This document shows, piece after piece, positions 1 to 12,108 of a stretch of DNA of 64,000 nucleotides (positions are counted from its first letter, which is position 1; each line of letters starts with the position of its first letter). The stretch covers positions 22,972,001 through 23,036,000 of the forward strand of contig JAYKYS010000004.1 in NCBI GenBank assembly GCA_036924285.1, in the 5' to 3' direction. Below the pieces are notes generated by a model. That model was not told the origin of the DNA. It made no database searches and worked only from the letters and a program-made list of their open reading frames with translations. The stretch comes from Asterella californica. Its lineage: Eukaryota; Streptophyta; Marchantiopsida; Marchantiales; Aytoniaceae. Position numbers and translations under genes: made by a program.

Positions 1-845
1 AGTGGATGAAGGTAATAATCTCTGCCAAAGACATCTTCTTTCTCGCCTCTTCTTCGTACTCCGTTCTATTCTCCTCCAGAAGTCATAGTACCGGTACTAC
101 TACTTCTTCGTCGAAGAGCATCGTCCTCCGAAACATGTCAACGTCGTCAAGTGCTCGTGGCTCCGAAGTCTCTTCGTCGAAGATAGCGGCAACTTCCATC
201 TTCACCTCTGAACTACTCAAGTCATGATCTCCTTCTTCGTTGACTTGACCTTCTTCCTAACCTTCGACTTCTCTTGGGGCGTGGTAGGAAGACCTCTCTT
301 CCTCTTGCTCATGCACGTTTCCTGCTCTTCGTCTGCAACTGGTAGCGCACCCTCTTGTCTAACTTCTTCTTCTGGAACCTTTGGTGAAGTCTCCACTGGC
401 TGTGCACCTTCCCTCGATGTCTTCTCTTGTTCCAAATGAACTGATGAATAATCTTCACTTTCACAATCTTCGTCTTCGTCCGAACCGAACCTCAGCTGCT
501 TTTGCTCACTCTCGCTAAGCCAGTCCATCCCGAAGTAGAATACCGACACAAAACCTCTCAAGTACACATAATCCTGCTTCATCCAGTACCTCTGCACTTT
601 GTCGTGGAAGATCTTCGCCGTTGAATCTTTTTCTCTGTGAATAGTTCCCCGTAGTCTTGGTCTTCAATCGCATGGACCTTCATCGATGAATGGTCGAAGA
701 TCATATCTCTCTTCTCATTAGCTTCGTCTAGCAAGACCTTCGTCCAATCCTCCAACTTCCAGTTTCTTGATCTTGCGTACCCGTCTTCAGACGCATGGTC
801 TTCGCACATCCAAATCTGGCTGATGAACTTGCCAGAAACTTGCAT
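1..845 (-). pseudogene. Broken ORF pair, unknown lysine-rich protein
   Basis: Two minus-strand ORFs (579-845 and 217-597) overlap in different frames. Read together they look like one protein interrupted by a frameshift in an A-rich run near 615-630. The C-terminal part is acidic and then strongly basic, with KRKR and KVRKKVKSTKK clusters that resemble a nuclear localisation signal. The whole 1-1400 region is rich in GAAGA/TCTTC repeats, so part of the reading frame may be low-complexity sequence. I recognise no family. It could be a transposon-derived protein fragment or chance ORFs in simple sequence. Confidence 0.25.
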
Positions 846-1452
846 CCATCCTTCTCATGTTAAGAAGGTTAATCCTAACTCTCTCAACTTCGGCTGAAGG
901 TTCTGAAGTTCCTCCTGGTTCAACTCAAAGACTCTGATCTTTGCCAACTTCGACGTTACTGTCATTGTACTCTACGAAGATCACTGAATTCACTCTAACG
1001 CAATAGACTTCGTCTGAGATTGTCTTCGTCTGGATGCAATAGACTTCTCTTGAAATTTCTCTCTTCTTCTGGACACTCTCTCCGACTCCAAGAATCGCCG
1101 CACTCTCAACTCTCTTACCACATTCGCTCTAACGCAACAGATTTCGTCTTCGTCTCTTCCGGTTCCTGTCACTCTTCGGTAAGATAGTTTGTCCTAACCT
1201 ACTCTTGAAGAGACTACTCTTAAGAAGTCCATTCTTTAAGAAGTCTTCCTTCTTTTCATCTTCTATCTACAAAGATCTTCCTGCGAAGGTCTTCTTTCGA
1301 AGACTCTGCTCTTCACGAACAGTCTTCTTCACTATAACTAAACTATTCTTCTTCTAACTTCATTGTTTCTTCTACAAACTTCTACATTTCAAGCATATTC
1401 AATCAAAAGTTGAAAAAGTGAGCTCTACACTGCTGAATAGAAGAAGCATCGG
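846..1452. other. CTTCTTC-rich intergenic stretch
   Basis: This is degenerate TCTTC/CTTCGTC simple-sequence DNA. The small ORF at 990-1172 (minus) is arginine- and serine-rich and looks like a product of the repeat. No gene is supported. Confidence 0.4.
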
Positions 1453-2129
1453 TTGGAAGTAGAACACCAAATCAAGGAGATCATGGTGCATATGAGAGAA
1501 GCTCTAAGAAAGAAGTTCAACTTCACAACAGGGAGGAAGCTTCTAACCTTAGCTCGAACTTGGGATGTTGTCTCCAAAGACATGTTGTTAGAATATAAGG
1601 ATAGCATGTTCATCTACTTGGATCGGCATATTGAAGGTCTGAAGACACTCCATGATCTTCCTTCAACTCTCGTCCTTACAGCCATGTCTTCGGGTGTCCC
1701 AGATCCTTCTCATGTTGATGATCCAGATAAGGAGGAATTTGACTTAGTTGTTCATATTGTGGTAACAGCATTAGATGTGGAGAAGACATGAGAAGAAGCT
1801 CCAAAAGCCAAGACGTCTTCTGGAAGACAAGAAGAGGAGCCGGCTTCTCAAATATTCAGAGTGGAGGTAATGTTTGCATCTCACTCTCATAGATCGTCAT
1901 AACTCCAAGCGATCAGATTTTGCAGAAGAGCCCAGAAGAAAAGCTGAGTACGACTTCCCAAAGTCATCTTCCGTCTTCCGGGTCAAGTACAGATGAACAC
2001 ATGATTGCCATTGAGACGGATGTCACTTCAATTGTGCCAGAGGTACCAGTTGAGCAGTACATGGTACGAGAAGCTGAATTAGATACGCATGCAAGTGCGG
2101 GTGCCATGGATATCACACTTGATGACTAG
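1453..2129 (+). pseudogene. Unknown ORF remnants, possibly transposon-derived
   Basis: ORF 1453-1791 (112 aa) is helical and charged and runs open from near its 5' edge. A second ORF, 1920-2129, is serine/threonine-rich with an acidic end. They are in different frames, separated by about 130 bp. Downstream sequence is AT-rich with an AATAAAG-like polyadenylation motif near 2272, which would suit a transposon or gene 3' end. No conserved domain is recognised, and the frames may be remnants of one longer reading frame. Confidence 0.25.
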
Positions 2130-5100
2130 GAATAGGTAGGAAAATTAGTTAGGTCCAAAGCTTTTTATACCCCGCTGATTTTCAGAAAATCAGAGTTAGT
2201 TGTTTTTAGCCTTGCAACTCTCTTTTGTATTTTTAGATCATTACTCATGTGATAGAGTTTGTTACAGCAAGAATAAAGAAGATTTTCCAAACTTAGAGAG
2301 ATGGAAAGTCTAGGAGGAGGTTGTCATCTGACAGTAGGCCCTTTCATCCTCTAGACTGTGGTTGCGATTCGAGAGAGTCCCCTCCTATGATTAGAGGTAG
2401 TTTATTCGGCAGTTGGTCAGTCCATGGTCATGCAGTTGTATAAGACCAGATATTGATGTTTAGTTTTGAGCACACACGCGCGCCTAGTAGACTCTGCACA
2501 TCCACACCAAAGGAGGAGCGCGAAATTATAAACAAAAGTAGAAAGAATATAGGGAGTCTTCATCCTCGTGTAGTCCTGTTTAGTCTGGTGTGTCGAGGAA
2601 TAGAGACATGAAGCGGAAAGAGTAGCTACCAGAAGCCGATATAACTTCTTCTCAGAGATTTGATTGACTATTTTGTTTACAAAAACTTTGTCTATGTCTT
2701 CTAAGGATTGGATTGAATTCGATGGAAAATGGTTCCATCGAATTCATACTCAATTGTGCATGGGAAGTTTTCTTGTTGAGTGGCGGTGATTGTCAGAAGC
2801 TATGTAGTGTCCAAGTTTATCTCATCTAGTGGATTACTTCAGATCCACATATGGACTGGCTGTGGGGTATAAATTCCTTGAAATAGAGTAGTCGAAGCAA
2901 GGATAGAAGTCAGAAGCTGCATCTTTAATACTTTGACTGAGTACCAAGCAGAAAACCGAGAAGTTAGGTGATGAGAGTGTCGACTTAGATCTGAACTTCT
3001 GTAAAATCCTATTTGACCAAAGAGACAGTGGGTGATAATTAACTCCAGGATTGTCTCGAGAGGAAAACCTAAGGTCCACAAAAAGTTGACCGGGTCGCTT
3101 CTTATCACATCTGAAGACGTCATCTTCAACAAGAAGACAGTGAGACTGTAAGTATGTGTCTAGTCTTCTCCTCCATATTACTACAAGCAAGGATGGTTTG
3201 TTAGTCAAAATCCATACTAGAAGCTTGTCGGAAGATTTATTTCTCACTCTTTTTATTATTTTCTCTACTTCTCTGCTCTTCTCTTATCTTCTCATCTTCA
3301 TTCTATCTTCTATCCGGTTACAGAAGCCTTGTGTGAGTATTAGTGGATGTGAGTGTCGTTGTAGTGCTGTCAGAAGTTCGTTTCAGTAGACAAAAGCTTG
3401 GGAATGCTACAGGGGCCATACACTCTGTGATTGATCTAATCAGTTGAGTATTCGTAAGAATAATTTGTTGTGTGGAGTTTGACATCTACCGAGCAGTGGT
3501 AGTATTCTAAGGGTGTCAGAAGCCGAGTTGAACCACCATAAGACAAGATTTACTTCTGGAAGCCGACGTGAGAAGACAAGAAGCCTTGGCAAAGGACTAG
3601 TAATCGTCTTATTTATCTTCTCAATGTCCATTTGTGTTGTATTTGAAGTAGTAGTTGTGCGTTACGATCCAAAGCACCTTTTGAAAGATCTGGAAGCTGT
3701 GTGATTGTGTGTGGTTTAGAAAAAACTTCTGGACAAACCAGAATGTTTGTGAGTTTGAACAGATCTTAGAACTTAAAACAGTATAAATCTTCTTGAAGAA
3801 CGAAATCTTTTATACTACAATGGTGTAAAAGAGAAATCTTGAGAAGTTACACAAGAACCACAAATACCTAGTCAACATCGATAAGTTAGAGCTTAGCTAG
3901 ATTTTCTCATTTTTGAATCTCATAACTTTAACATTAAGCGTCAATTTAAAGTAAATGAAGTGCTAATAGGAAGCTAAAAATAAGCTCTACCACTTGATGT
4001 AATAAAAGTGAAAAAAAAATCTATTTTTAATCTTATAAATGTCTTTGGAGTGATAATGCAAAGCATTGAATTTTGATTTCAGATAGGAGCCGATCCATGA
4101 CACCACATCCACTCCCTCTAAACATGTGCATCCTTCGATATACACCTCTTTTTTCAGAAAGTTATTTTATCGTGTACCAATACATATTTATTTTGCTTGT
4201 ATTGATGTAATGTGCGTAGAAGTTTTTATAATTTTATTCTTTTTGTTCTGATAGCTTTTTAAGAGAGGTGAGACTAATAACTAGTCATTCAATTTTCATT
4301 CTGGACTTTAAACCGACTCAGCTCAGAAAGACAATACAGAAAAATACGATCAGTAATATTTGGAAGCTGAGAAATGAAAGACACATGAGGTGGATGAGTG
4401 GCAAAAGTTCATCTCGTCTAAATGTTTTCGTATGTTTGAAATTGGATGGTGGAGGTGAACCAAGAGAGAGGAAGGAGATGTAGGACGGAAAGAACAGGAG
4501 AAGGAAAGAGGAAAGGAAAAAGCAGCGGAAAGGAAGGAACAAGGAGGACACGTACGAGAGAGGAAGAGTAAAGGAAGAAGAAAGGAGAAAAGGAGTTTGT
4601 TAGAAGAAAAAAGTGGAGAAGAAGTAGAAAGAAGAAAGAAAAGGAGTTAGAAGATATTTTCTCTCTCCTTAATTATATTCTATCGTTTTCAATTCAATGT
4701 AACATGATGATCAAATTCTTTGCTATAATTCATCAAATGCATATGCACAATGAGTAGATTTAAATCTTGTCAATTACTTTTTTGCTCTATCATTGATTTT
4801 CATATATACATTTAAATTATATTTTTGTTTTTAATATAAATAGTATTAAATTCATAAAACTAAACTCTCACTCAGACTAGTTCTACATTCACAATACTTG
4901 ATATACACACTACGAAAGACAGTGTAGAATAATACTGCACCAAAGGTGACACAAAAAGTGCAATAAAAACATCGAAATGACACTAAATTTTCACAGTCTT
5001 CCAAAAGAGTTTATAAGTAAATATATAGAGTGAAAAAAAGACACATAGATAAAGAAACCGACTCGCAAGACACCATAGTATCTTGGGATTCGGTTTGAAA

Positions 5101-5875
5101 ATATTTTCTACTTTGTGTTATAAAAGAAGGTGCAAGATGAAATTTAAATCTCAAATAAAATAATATTTATCCTAAATGTTAAACGTTAACAGAATAAAAG
5201 TAACGGTTTTTCTGGACATAATTCATACAGAGAACACCAAAAAACTTGCTTTGGGAAGTATAAATCCGAATTTTAAAGAAGACATCATAATATTGATTTT
5301 AATCATAATATTAATTTATTCTTTAACCTTTTTGGCAAGAGAAATTAAATAATAATTAATGAGCGTGCCACCCTCCTCCGAAATGGACGAGGATGCATTT
5401 CGGAGAGGATGGATGAATGTATATATAAAAATATGAATACATATGCACGCTTCCCAAATATTCAGGCAAGTCTTTTCAAACATTCTTCCCGGCAAAAGAG
5501 GTGACAAAGGTGAGGCTGATCAATTTGCACTGCGACCTCTTCCGTCTTCCCGATCTGTCGAATATAATCATGAATGATCGAATCATCATCTACACCGTCG
5601 CCAGCCACGGATGAGAACAGCATCGTCTAAAGCAATTCGCTGCTTACAGATTAGACATATTTGCAGTCTCTGATCAGACACATTCCACTGAGGGAGGGAG
5701 GAAGGAAGGGAGAGGAAGAGATAGGGTAAAGACGAAAAGAGGACGCGGAACTGCACAATGCTGAGATTGGACAATGCTCGAACTTCAGCCGAAGAGCTAG
5801 AAGAAATCGGCCAGGGTTTGGCTCTTTCGGCGTAAAGCTATGCGGATCGCATTCGAGTGAGTTTACTGGAACCAT
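2130..5875. other. Intergenic, AT-rich, no supported gene
   Basis: Small ORFs occur on both strands (for example 2834-3247 minus, 137 aa), but they lack recognisable domains and codon regularity. 4440-4640 is purine-rich (GGAAGA type). 4650-5300 is very AT-rich. The last few hundred bases before 6009 become GC-richer and probably hold the promoter and 5' UTR of the downstream gene. Confidence 0.4.
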
Positions 5876-6008
5876 GTGACGGTGGCCAATCCTGGAATGT
5901 GTTGGAGCATCTACGACGAACAGACAACCAGACAGATAATTTGCTTGTCTCAAGAATCAACTCGCGTGTCGTTTCTCGTGCTGGACTGGGAAGCTGCAAG
6001 CGTCGGCA

Positions 6009-7421
6009 ATGACACAGGCTATGAGGTTTCAGTGGTCGTGTCTGTCTCGAAGGTCGAGCGGTTCCTTCCTCGTCTTTCGTCGTCGTTATTCTTCACGAGT
6101 TCACAGTGAATCCTGGCGCGTTTCGTCTGCTATGAGTCTTTTCTACTCGCCAGCCTCACGAGAGTTTGGTCACCATCAAGCAGCAGCACCTACATCGATA
6201 CAAGGAAGGCACCGAATTCTGACAGACGCTCTTTTATCATCGTGGCGAAGTACTAACTGCAGCGGGGTTGGACGCCACGGTCGTTACGACATGCTTAGAA
6301 TGCTGAGCATATGCACGGGTTTGAATTTAGTCGGGAGAAATGGTCATTCATCTCGTGGAGGATCACATCGGAGCAGAAACAGTACGATAGGAGAGCGGGA
6401 AGGTGGTGTAGAGAGTAGTAAAGAGCGTGTAAATGAGGAAAAACCCAGCAGCGAGAAGCGGTGGGATGACGAAATCCCAGAGGAGGATGGAAAATTTCTC
6501 GCAACGATCAGGACCAGGTACAATTTGGTTCGTGTGCTGGAGATAGCCAAAACGGCCGATCATCCTATGGCTGGTGCAAGAGTTTTGCTCCTCGACAAGT
6601 TCGGGAACGTGCACAGTTTGTACCACGAGTACAGACTGCTCACTAATTCCTACTACGATGTGTTCCCTTCGCTTCCTGCCATCATCCCTGATGGCCCGAT
6701 TGGCATTTTTGGACTTGCAGCAGGAACTGCAGCTCGTCTTATCCACCATTTCTGGCCAGAGGTTGACATGTACGGCTGGGAGCTCGACCCGGCTGTTGTG
6801 TACGTAGCTAGAAAATATTTCAACCTGGAGGATCTTGAAAGGTCCGAAGCTTCAGGAGGCGGAGAGCAAGTAGCATCTGTCTCCGTGAGGCAGGGCTTTA
6901 CAGGCCCCGAGAACTACAGAAGGTGGAAGAAATCTAACTACAGCGTTTTTATGGAGAATGAGATTCGGAACAGGCCCAAGGGAAGGTTAAGAGTGCTTGT
7001 TGGAGATGCTCTGAGTCCTGACGCTTCTGTAGAAGGAGGTTTTGCTGCAATCATAGTGGACCTGTTCGCTGATGGAGCTGTAATTCCTGCGTTGCAAGAG
7101 CCTGAGGTTTGGCGAGAGATGAAGAAGAAACTGCGACCGGGAGGGCGAATCATGGTCAATTGTGGAGGATCCTGCGTCGACGCTGGTATGGGGAAGAAAG
7201 ATGGCAGGGTCACGATGGAAGAAACCATCGTTGCAATTGCGCATGAGTTTCCTGAGCAATTATCCGTCCTTCCTCTGCGGTGTCGTGGGGATAATCACAT
7301 TGCGTTGACTGGACCCTTACCTGACCTTCAAGCCTGGTGCCAAGCTCTTCCGGAATGCTTGAGAATCGGTTGCGAGGATTGGGTTACCTTCGATTCCAGG
7401 CAACGCTTCAGCTCGAAATAG
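6009..7421 (+). CDS. Spermidine-synthase-like SAM-dependent methyltransferase family protein
   Basis: This is a single-exon ORF of 470 aa. Residues 1-50 are rich in Ser and Arg with almost no acidic residues, as in an organelle transit peptide. Residues 100-160 look disordered. The core Rossmann fold starts near residue 160. A nucleotide-binding loop GIFGLAAGTAAR (232-243) is followed by the acidic strand YGWELDP (255-261), VLVGDAL (329-335) and IIVDLFADG (348-356). This is the order expected of the spermidine synthase/PMT-like fold that binds SAM or decarboxylated SAM. Plants have chloroplast-predicted proteins of this kind with no proven polyamine activity, so the substrate is not assigned. 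ATG 6009 is the first in frame; the internal Met at residue 42 is an alternative start. The gene stands alone. Confidence 0.8.
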   Translation: MTQAMRFQWSCLSRRSSGSFLVFRRRYSSRVHSESWRVSSAMSLFYSPASREFGHHQAAAPTSIQGRHRILTDALLSSWRSTNCSGVGRHGRYDMLRMLSICTGLNLVGRNGHSSRGGSHRSRNSTIGEREGGVESSKERVNEEKPSSEKRWDDEIPEEDGKFLATIRTRYNLVRVLEIAKTADHPMAGARVLLLDKFGNVHSLYHEYRLLTNSYYDVFPSLPAIIPDGPIGIFGLAAGTAARLIHHFWPEVDMYGWELDPAVVYVARKYFNLEDLERSEASGGGEQVASVSVRQGFTGPENYRRWKKSNYSVFMENEIRNRPKGRLRVLVGDALSPDASVEGGFAAIIVDLFADGAVIPALQEPEVWREMKKKLRPGGRIMVNCGGSCVDAGMGKKDGRVTMEETIVAIAHEFPEQLSVLPLRCRGDNHIALTGPLPDLQAWCQALPECLRIGCEDWVTFDSRQRFSSK

Positions 7422-10201
7422 GCTAGTAACTCTGAGCTCTCCTGAATCGCTTTCCTTTCTCGAGTTGTCAATACGTGTAAGCTATAAATATTCGCGTTGT
7501 CAGTTCATGAACACGCATCAGGCAGTGGTATCACTGTAAAGAATATTCATACATTCAAGGTGGAAATGATCTGTGCGAGAGGTACCGTTCATTTAGCTTT
7601 TTTATGGTTTTGACGTGAATGGAGTATAGTGGTTATCCTGGACAGGCCGTTATGGTGTACCCCTGAATTCGACTGTGACAGCGATGATCATTTAATCGAC
7701 CATACCTTGCACAACGTAGTCTGTTTAAACAGGTATCCATCCGGTTTGCTTTTCGATTGGCATCCGCACGCTGTTACCTGTTTTTGTAGCTAGCTATGAA
7801 GCTTTCTTTTTCTTCATAGAATGTAAACACCCCACTGTGAAGATGTGTTTGAAGTTTGCGTCTCGATTGCGAACAGGAGATTTTGATGGGAGTGGGTTGT
7901 TAGTGGCGCTAGAAATGCTAATACCTGAGCTGAAGAAGATATCTTCGTTTCTTATTACAGTGCGACCGGAGGTGGTGCATGAAGTGCGTGGACGCTTCTT
8001 TTAGTCCAGCTGGTACAGTCACACCACTTCAGCTGATTCTCACCGCAACCGTCTTGGTCAGGTAGTTCTAAGCCCCCTTCCTGCCTGGCGGTTGTTTGAA
8101 TTTGTAAGCTCTGGTGCTACTGGGCCCATTTTCCTGTAGCACGTGATCTACAACTGGCTTGAGGGTTTAAGTTGATTAAGATAAAGGAAAGGAATAGTAT
8201 GCCTGACTCCGTGGCGCTTGATTTCGGTGCAGGTGGTGGGGCAGAAGATATTTGAGGCTGTTTTCCCGTCAGAGACTAACCAGCTCTATCCCTTGCCTGA
8301 GACCATACTTAGGAACTCCAGTCAAGCATGTTACTACACCGTACCATATCAAAATGCCCATAGGGTTTCACTCCTCCCAGCTCTATGGACATCTGCAGTT
8401 CGATCATCCTTCCTTTTCTGCAGCGAGGAGATAACCTGAACTCTGGAAAACTCTCCGAAAGCTCTGCGACAGAAACCTCTTTAGAAGGTGCAGAATCGAC
8501 TTCGTTTGGCAGCACCACCGTTCTTGTTTGTTTGGTATCGTTCTGTTATGAGGAATTATTGACCTATGCCTGAGTCGAATGGGATTCTTGGGAGTGCGGT
8601 ACAGTTGGACCTGGATACACCAGAGTTTGAGACGGTTCTTGGCATGGACTACATCCTGGAGCTCGAGGAAAGAGACATGCTTTAATACAATACCACCCAT
8701 TTACTACATAAATGCCTTGAGTCCGAGCTTCTCAGTCACCTTTTGGTGGAGCGTTGCACGTCCCGTACACACAAGTGACACGCAGTGTGGTGGCAAAGCT
8801 GATGAATATCGTAATGCTCCGTGAGCTGTTCCACAAACAGCCACCGTAGGAGATGCTGGAAGATAGTAGTATAGACACTAGCTTGAACGAAGAATTAGTA
8901 ACCGGGAATGCTTCAGGTTGTTAGAGTTCCAAATGTTTTGTACTTGTGAGTGCTGGCAAAAACGATAGAGCGTACTACCTGGCAGTTTGGTCAGTGCCTC
9001 TCACCGGAAACCGTTTGCTCATCAGGGTACATTTACCCTGTCATGTAAATGGTGTTCAGGGTGCAGGTGGAGGAGTCGATATCACAAAGTCCTCCAGGTG
9101 CACCGTGAGATATGTGTCGACGTCCAGTGCTTCGGAGTGATGATGAATGGTAGCGGTTTTAGACCTGCGGCCTAAGGTGAGGACATGAAGACCTCTGACT
9201 CCTAATCTATGTCGATGGCGACCAAGTTTACATGCCAACCGCGAGCCTCGTCCCTTGTCCCTCGTCGTCGAGCTTGAAGGCACTTCTTTAACCTGTCATT
9301 GGAAGCAACAGATTCTAGCTTTTCATTGGCTGAGCATGAAGGTATTTTCCTTGGGTAGCGCTCGAGGTTCTCGTTAAGACTGGAAATAATCTTGGAGCTG
9401 AACTGATGCACGTCGTCCAGAGCTCTCACCTGATTCATAAACTCTTTCAAGTGTTTGTTCATACGGCTCCATCTCTGCGTTGTCGCGAGCTTTTGCGGTT
9501 GCAACTCAAAGGATTCACGAAGTGCAACCCCTGGAGCTTGTAACTCAACTATCCCGAGATCCCATGGAACTAATTATGTTTCAGGAAATGCGACTGTGCT
9601 GACAAAAAACTCTCAAGCTAACAGGACACTTACACTTCCGTTCAGAAAAGATTTCATTTAACTCTCAGACCTCACTCCTCAAAAGGAGAATGGTGTCTAG
9701 AGGTAAAACTGGCAAAACTTTCAGCAGAACCACTATCTGGTTGTTTCGTCGCCAGCAGCAAGAAAGGGCATGATCGATGAGAAGCCCGACTTCCCCTCAC
9801 CTTACTTGAACTCAACAGCAGAAGCAACCGTCTTAGCACTCGGAAGATATACAAAATCAACCTCCTTTGCCTTGGTCAGCATCGAGCAAGGGGTGAGTGA
9901 TACCTATTGCATTGCGTAGAAAAGCATGGGCAACTCGCCTCTATGAAGAGTACTCAAAGCCGGATAGATTTTGGAGAAGCCCATTCTTCCTAATATTGAG
10001 TCCATAACATCGATAGATGAACCCAAATTCAACTGGAATTGACAGACACAAATTGCTCAACAACTCAGTTTATACAGCTCAATGTCGATGCTAGAAAGGT
10101 AGCTTCTACCCCCGCCGTTCGAAGCGTAGGGATGTATATTGAGAAGAAACGAGAACGCCCCCGAGAGGAAGAACCCCCCTGCTGAAGCCCAAGTCGCTGT
10201 T
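7422..10201. other. 3' UTR and intergenic region
   Basis: The first few hundred bases probably include the 3' UTR of the methyltransferase-like gene. ORFs at 8218-8824, 8946-9283 and 9202-9504 (minus, 100 aa, helical) overlap one another on both strands and match no family I know. The composition is near 45-50% GC, so an unrecognised exon is possible. I cannot place splice sites convincingly. Confidence 0.35.
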
Positions 10202-10296
10202 TTACTTCTTCTTCTTGCCAGCATCACCTGCCGCCTTACTCTTTTTAGTACCCAGCAGCTTCTTGGCGCGCTTCTTCTTTGATTTGCTTCCTTGAC
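10202..10296 (-). pseudogene. Lysine-rich C-terminal coding fragment
   Basis: The minus strand reads a clear C-terminal tail ending at the TAA at 10204-10202: SKSKKKRAKKLLGTKKSK, then AAGDAGKKKK. Codons are GC-rich and differ sharply from the AT-rich DNA to the right. The boundary at about 10297 coincides with a 9-bp inverted repeat (ATACCAATA / TATTGGTAT) spanning 10299-10323. The piece may be the last exon of a nucleolar or ribosome-biogenesis type protein whose upstream exons I could not find, or a gene fragment cut by an insertion. Confidence 0.35.
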
Positions 10297-10298
10297 TT

Positions 10299-10323
10299 AT
10301 ACCAATATAATAAGTATTGGTAT
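10299..10323. repeat. Short inverted repeat at composition boundary
   Basis: A perfect 9-bp inverted repeat (ATACCAATA...TATTGGTAT, 7-bp spacer) lies exactly where GC-rich coding-like sequence meets AT-rich DNA. It may mark the end of an inserted element. Confidence 0.4.
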
Positions 10324-11499
10324 GAAAAAGATGTGTTATTTCATTACAAAGTCAAGATAATGATTTTGAATCCATCTACAATAAAATGTACGAAAATATA
10401 TATATTTAATATTTAATTTGATTTTTTTTCATCAAAAATTTTTCATAATAAATGCTCGATGAATGATCTTTTACTTACAATGACATCAGATGTCAACTAA
10501 ATGTTAAAAATAACATTAAAAAAAATTCATTTTAATTCCCCAATCGGAGTAGAATGTACACCGTCAGATCTTAGGTCACTCCGTATGTAACTATCAAAAA
10601 ATCACCGAAGTATGCATGGCCATCACGTTCTCCATGAAGCCGTATTCTAAAAGAGAAAGAACACACAATGTCAAAGGTGATCGTAGTGGACATAATGAAG
10701 TTAGAAAAAAAAATTTGAAAGAGAAAATCCGAAACTAACATCAATACTCTGTAATAGCCACCACTCACGTAAATCTTCACTGCTCCATGAAGAATACCGA
10801 TAAAAATTCACGAACAAAACAAGAAGAGAAAACCATCACAAACTTTGGACCCACCATCTTATACTAAAATTTGACTAGATGATCCACTTGAATGAAAGCA
10901 CTCAGATAGCTGAGCTATCACGCCTTATTAACATGAGAAGCATGCATATTCACCCATGTACAGGACAGTTCGATGATCACTCTTTGTATTTGCTGGAAAA
11001 ATAAAAATTTCCACGCTGTGCTTCCTTCCTGGCTTCTTCCCAGGTTTTCAGACAAAAAACAATTCAATATTTTTGCGTTGGCCTTCCTTTCCGAATACCA
11101 GACGGTCTTTCCCTGCTTTCTTTAATGTTTTTCGTGCAGTACGTAGTACAGTTTTCACTCCAGTGTTTTTCACTTGTTGTTCTTCGTGTCAGTCGTGAAC
11201 TGCGTTCATTTCAAGATATACAGTCGATCTTGTGAACAGCGTTCATTTGTCGATATACATTATCGACCACGCGGGAGACTTTCTACTAAACCGAAGTGCT
11301 TATTTCCGTCGATGAGAAGAAACAGATGACCCAGCAGGTACAGGAGACCTCGAACTTTGCAAAAATTGAATTTATTACAAGAATTACAAAACACCCAAAT
11401 AGTTCGAAAGAGTAGCGCTTGTACTGTAAACAACAGTTCCTGTAGAGACGACGACGGCAGAAACGAAAATTTCATTATGTGCAACTGTTCCAAACAGTA
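10324..11499. other. Intergenic, no supported gene
   Basis: This stretch is AT-rich with only short ORFs. A possible donor-like GTGAGT and an acceptor-like TTTTAG occur on the minus strand near 10640-10770. No in-frame join gives a convincing protein. Confidence 0.35.
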
Positions 11500-11775
11500 C
11501 CGTGAAAAAAAGTGTATTGTAGAAAATAATCTAGGTCTATGTACAATATGGTAGCCATAGCTTGTGCAAGATATTGACTGTACTGGACGCAAGACCCAGC
11601 ATAGAAACTGTATAAGACAGTGACGAAAAAATGACACTGTAAAAAATAGTGCAGTGTGGAAAATACTCTAGCTGAATGTACAATATGGTAGCCATAGCCC
11701 GTGCAGGGAATTGACTGCACTGGAACCACGAGCGACCATAGAAAATGTATAAGACAGTGGCGAGAGTACTGTTGC
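11500..11775. repeat. Two diverged tandem copies, about 137 bp
   Basis: GTACAATATGGTAGCCATAG begins at 11541 and recurs at 11678, giving a period of about 137 bp. The flanking sequence around the repeated TGTATAAGACAGTG motif aligns as well. The copies differ at several sites, so this duplication is older than the adjacent 155-bp one. Confidence 0.7.
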
Positions 11776-11798
11776 ACTATTGTTTTTCTATTGATACC

Positions 11799-12108
11799 GC
11801 AAGTTGTTCACGGCAGCTGGGACGGATGAGAATTATCATTCGGGTCTAGTTCGTGCTCTGTGTTGTCTGCATGACAGAAAAAACGACGAGAGCAAGGAAG
11901 GGAGCAGAAATAGTATAGAGAAAAAGCGCTGAAATAATCCGATCTACGAAATCGCAAGTTGTTCACGGCAGCTGGGACGGATGAGAATTATCATTTGGTT
12001 CTAGTTCGTGCTCTGTGTTGTCTGCATGACAGAAAAAACGACGAGAGCAAGGAAGGGAGCAGAAATAGTATAGAGAAAAAGTGCTGAAATAATCCGATCT
12101 ACGAAACT
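11799..12108. repeat. Tandem duplication, 2 x 155 bp, nearly identical
   Basis: Copy 1 (11799-11953) and copy 2 (11954-12108) start GCAAGTTGTTCACGGCAGC and end GATCTACGAAA. Only a handful of substitutions separate them (for example GCGCTG versus GTGCTG). The duplication is recent and head to tail. No coding function is seen. Confidence 0.9.

Noticed and set aside
2834..3247. 137-aa minus-strand protein gene
   Set aside because: No domain, biased composition, and a competing frame over the same bases. Probably chance.
3504..3530. LTR primer-binding site at GGTGTCAGAAGCC
   Set aside because: It only loosely resembles TGGTATCAGAGC and has no LTR border or gag after it.
8218..9504. A second gene downstream of the methyltransferase-like gene
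   Set aside because: Several short ORFs overlap on both strands, but none shows a domain or convincing splice structure.
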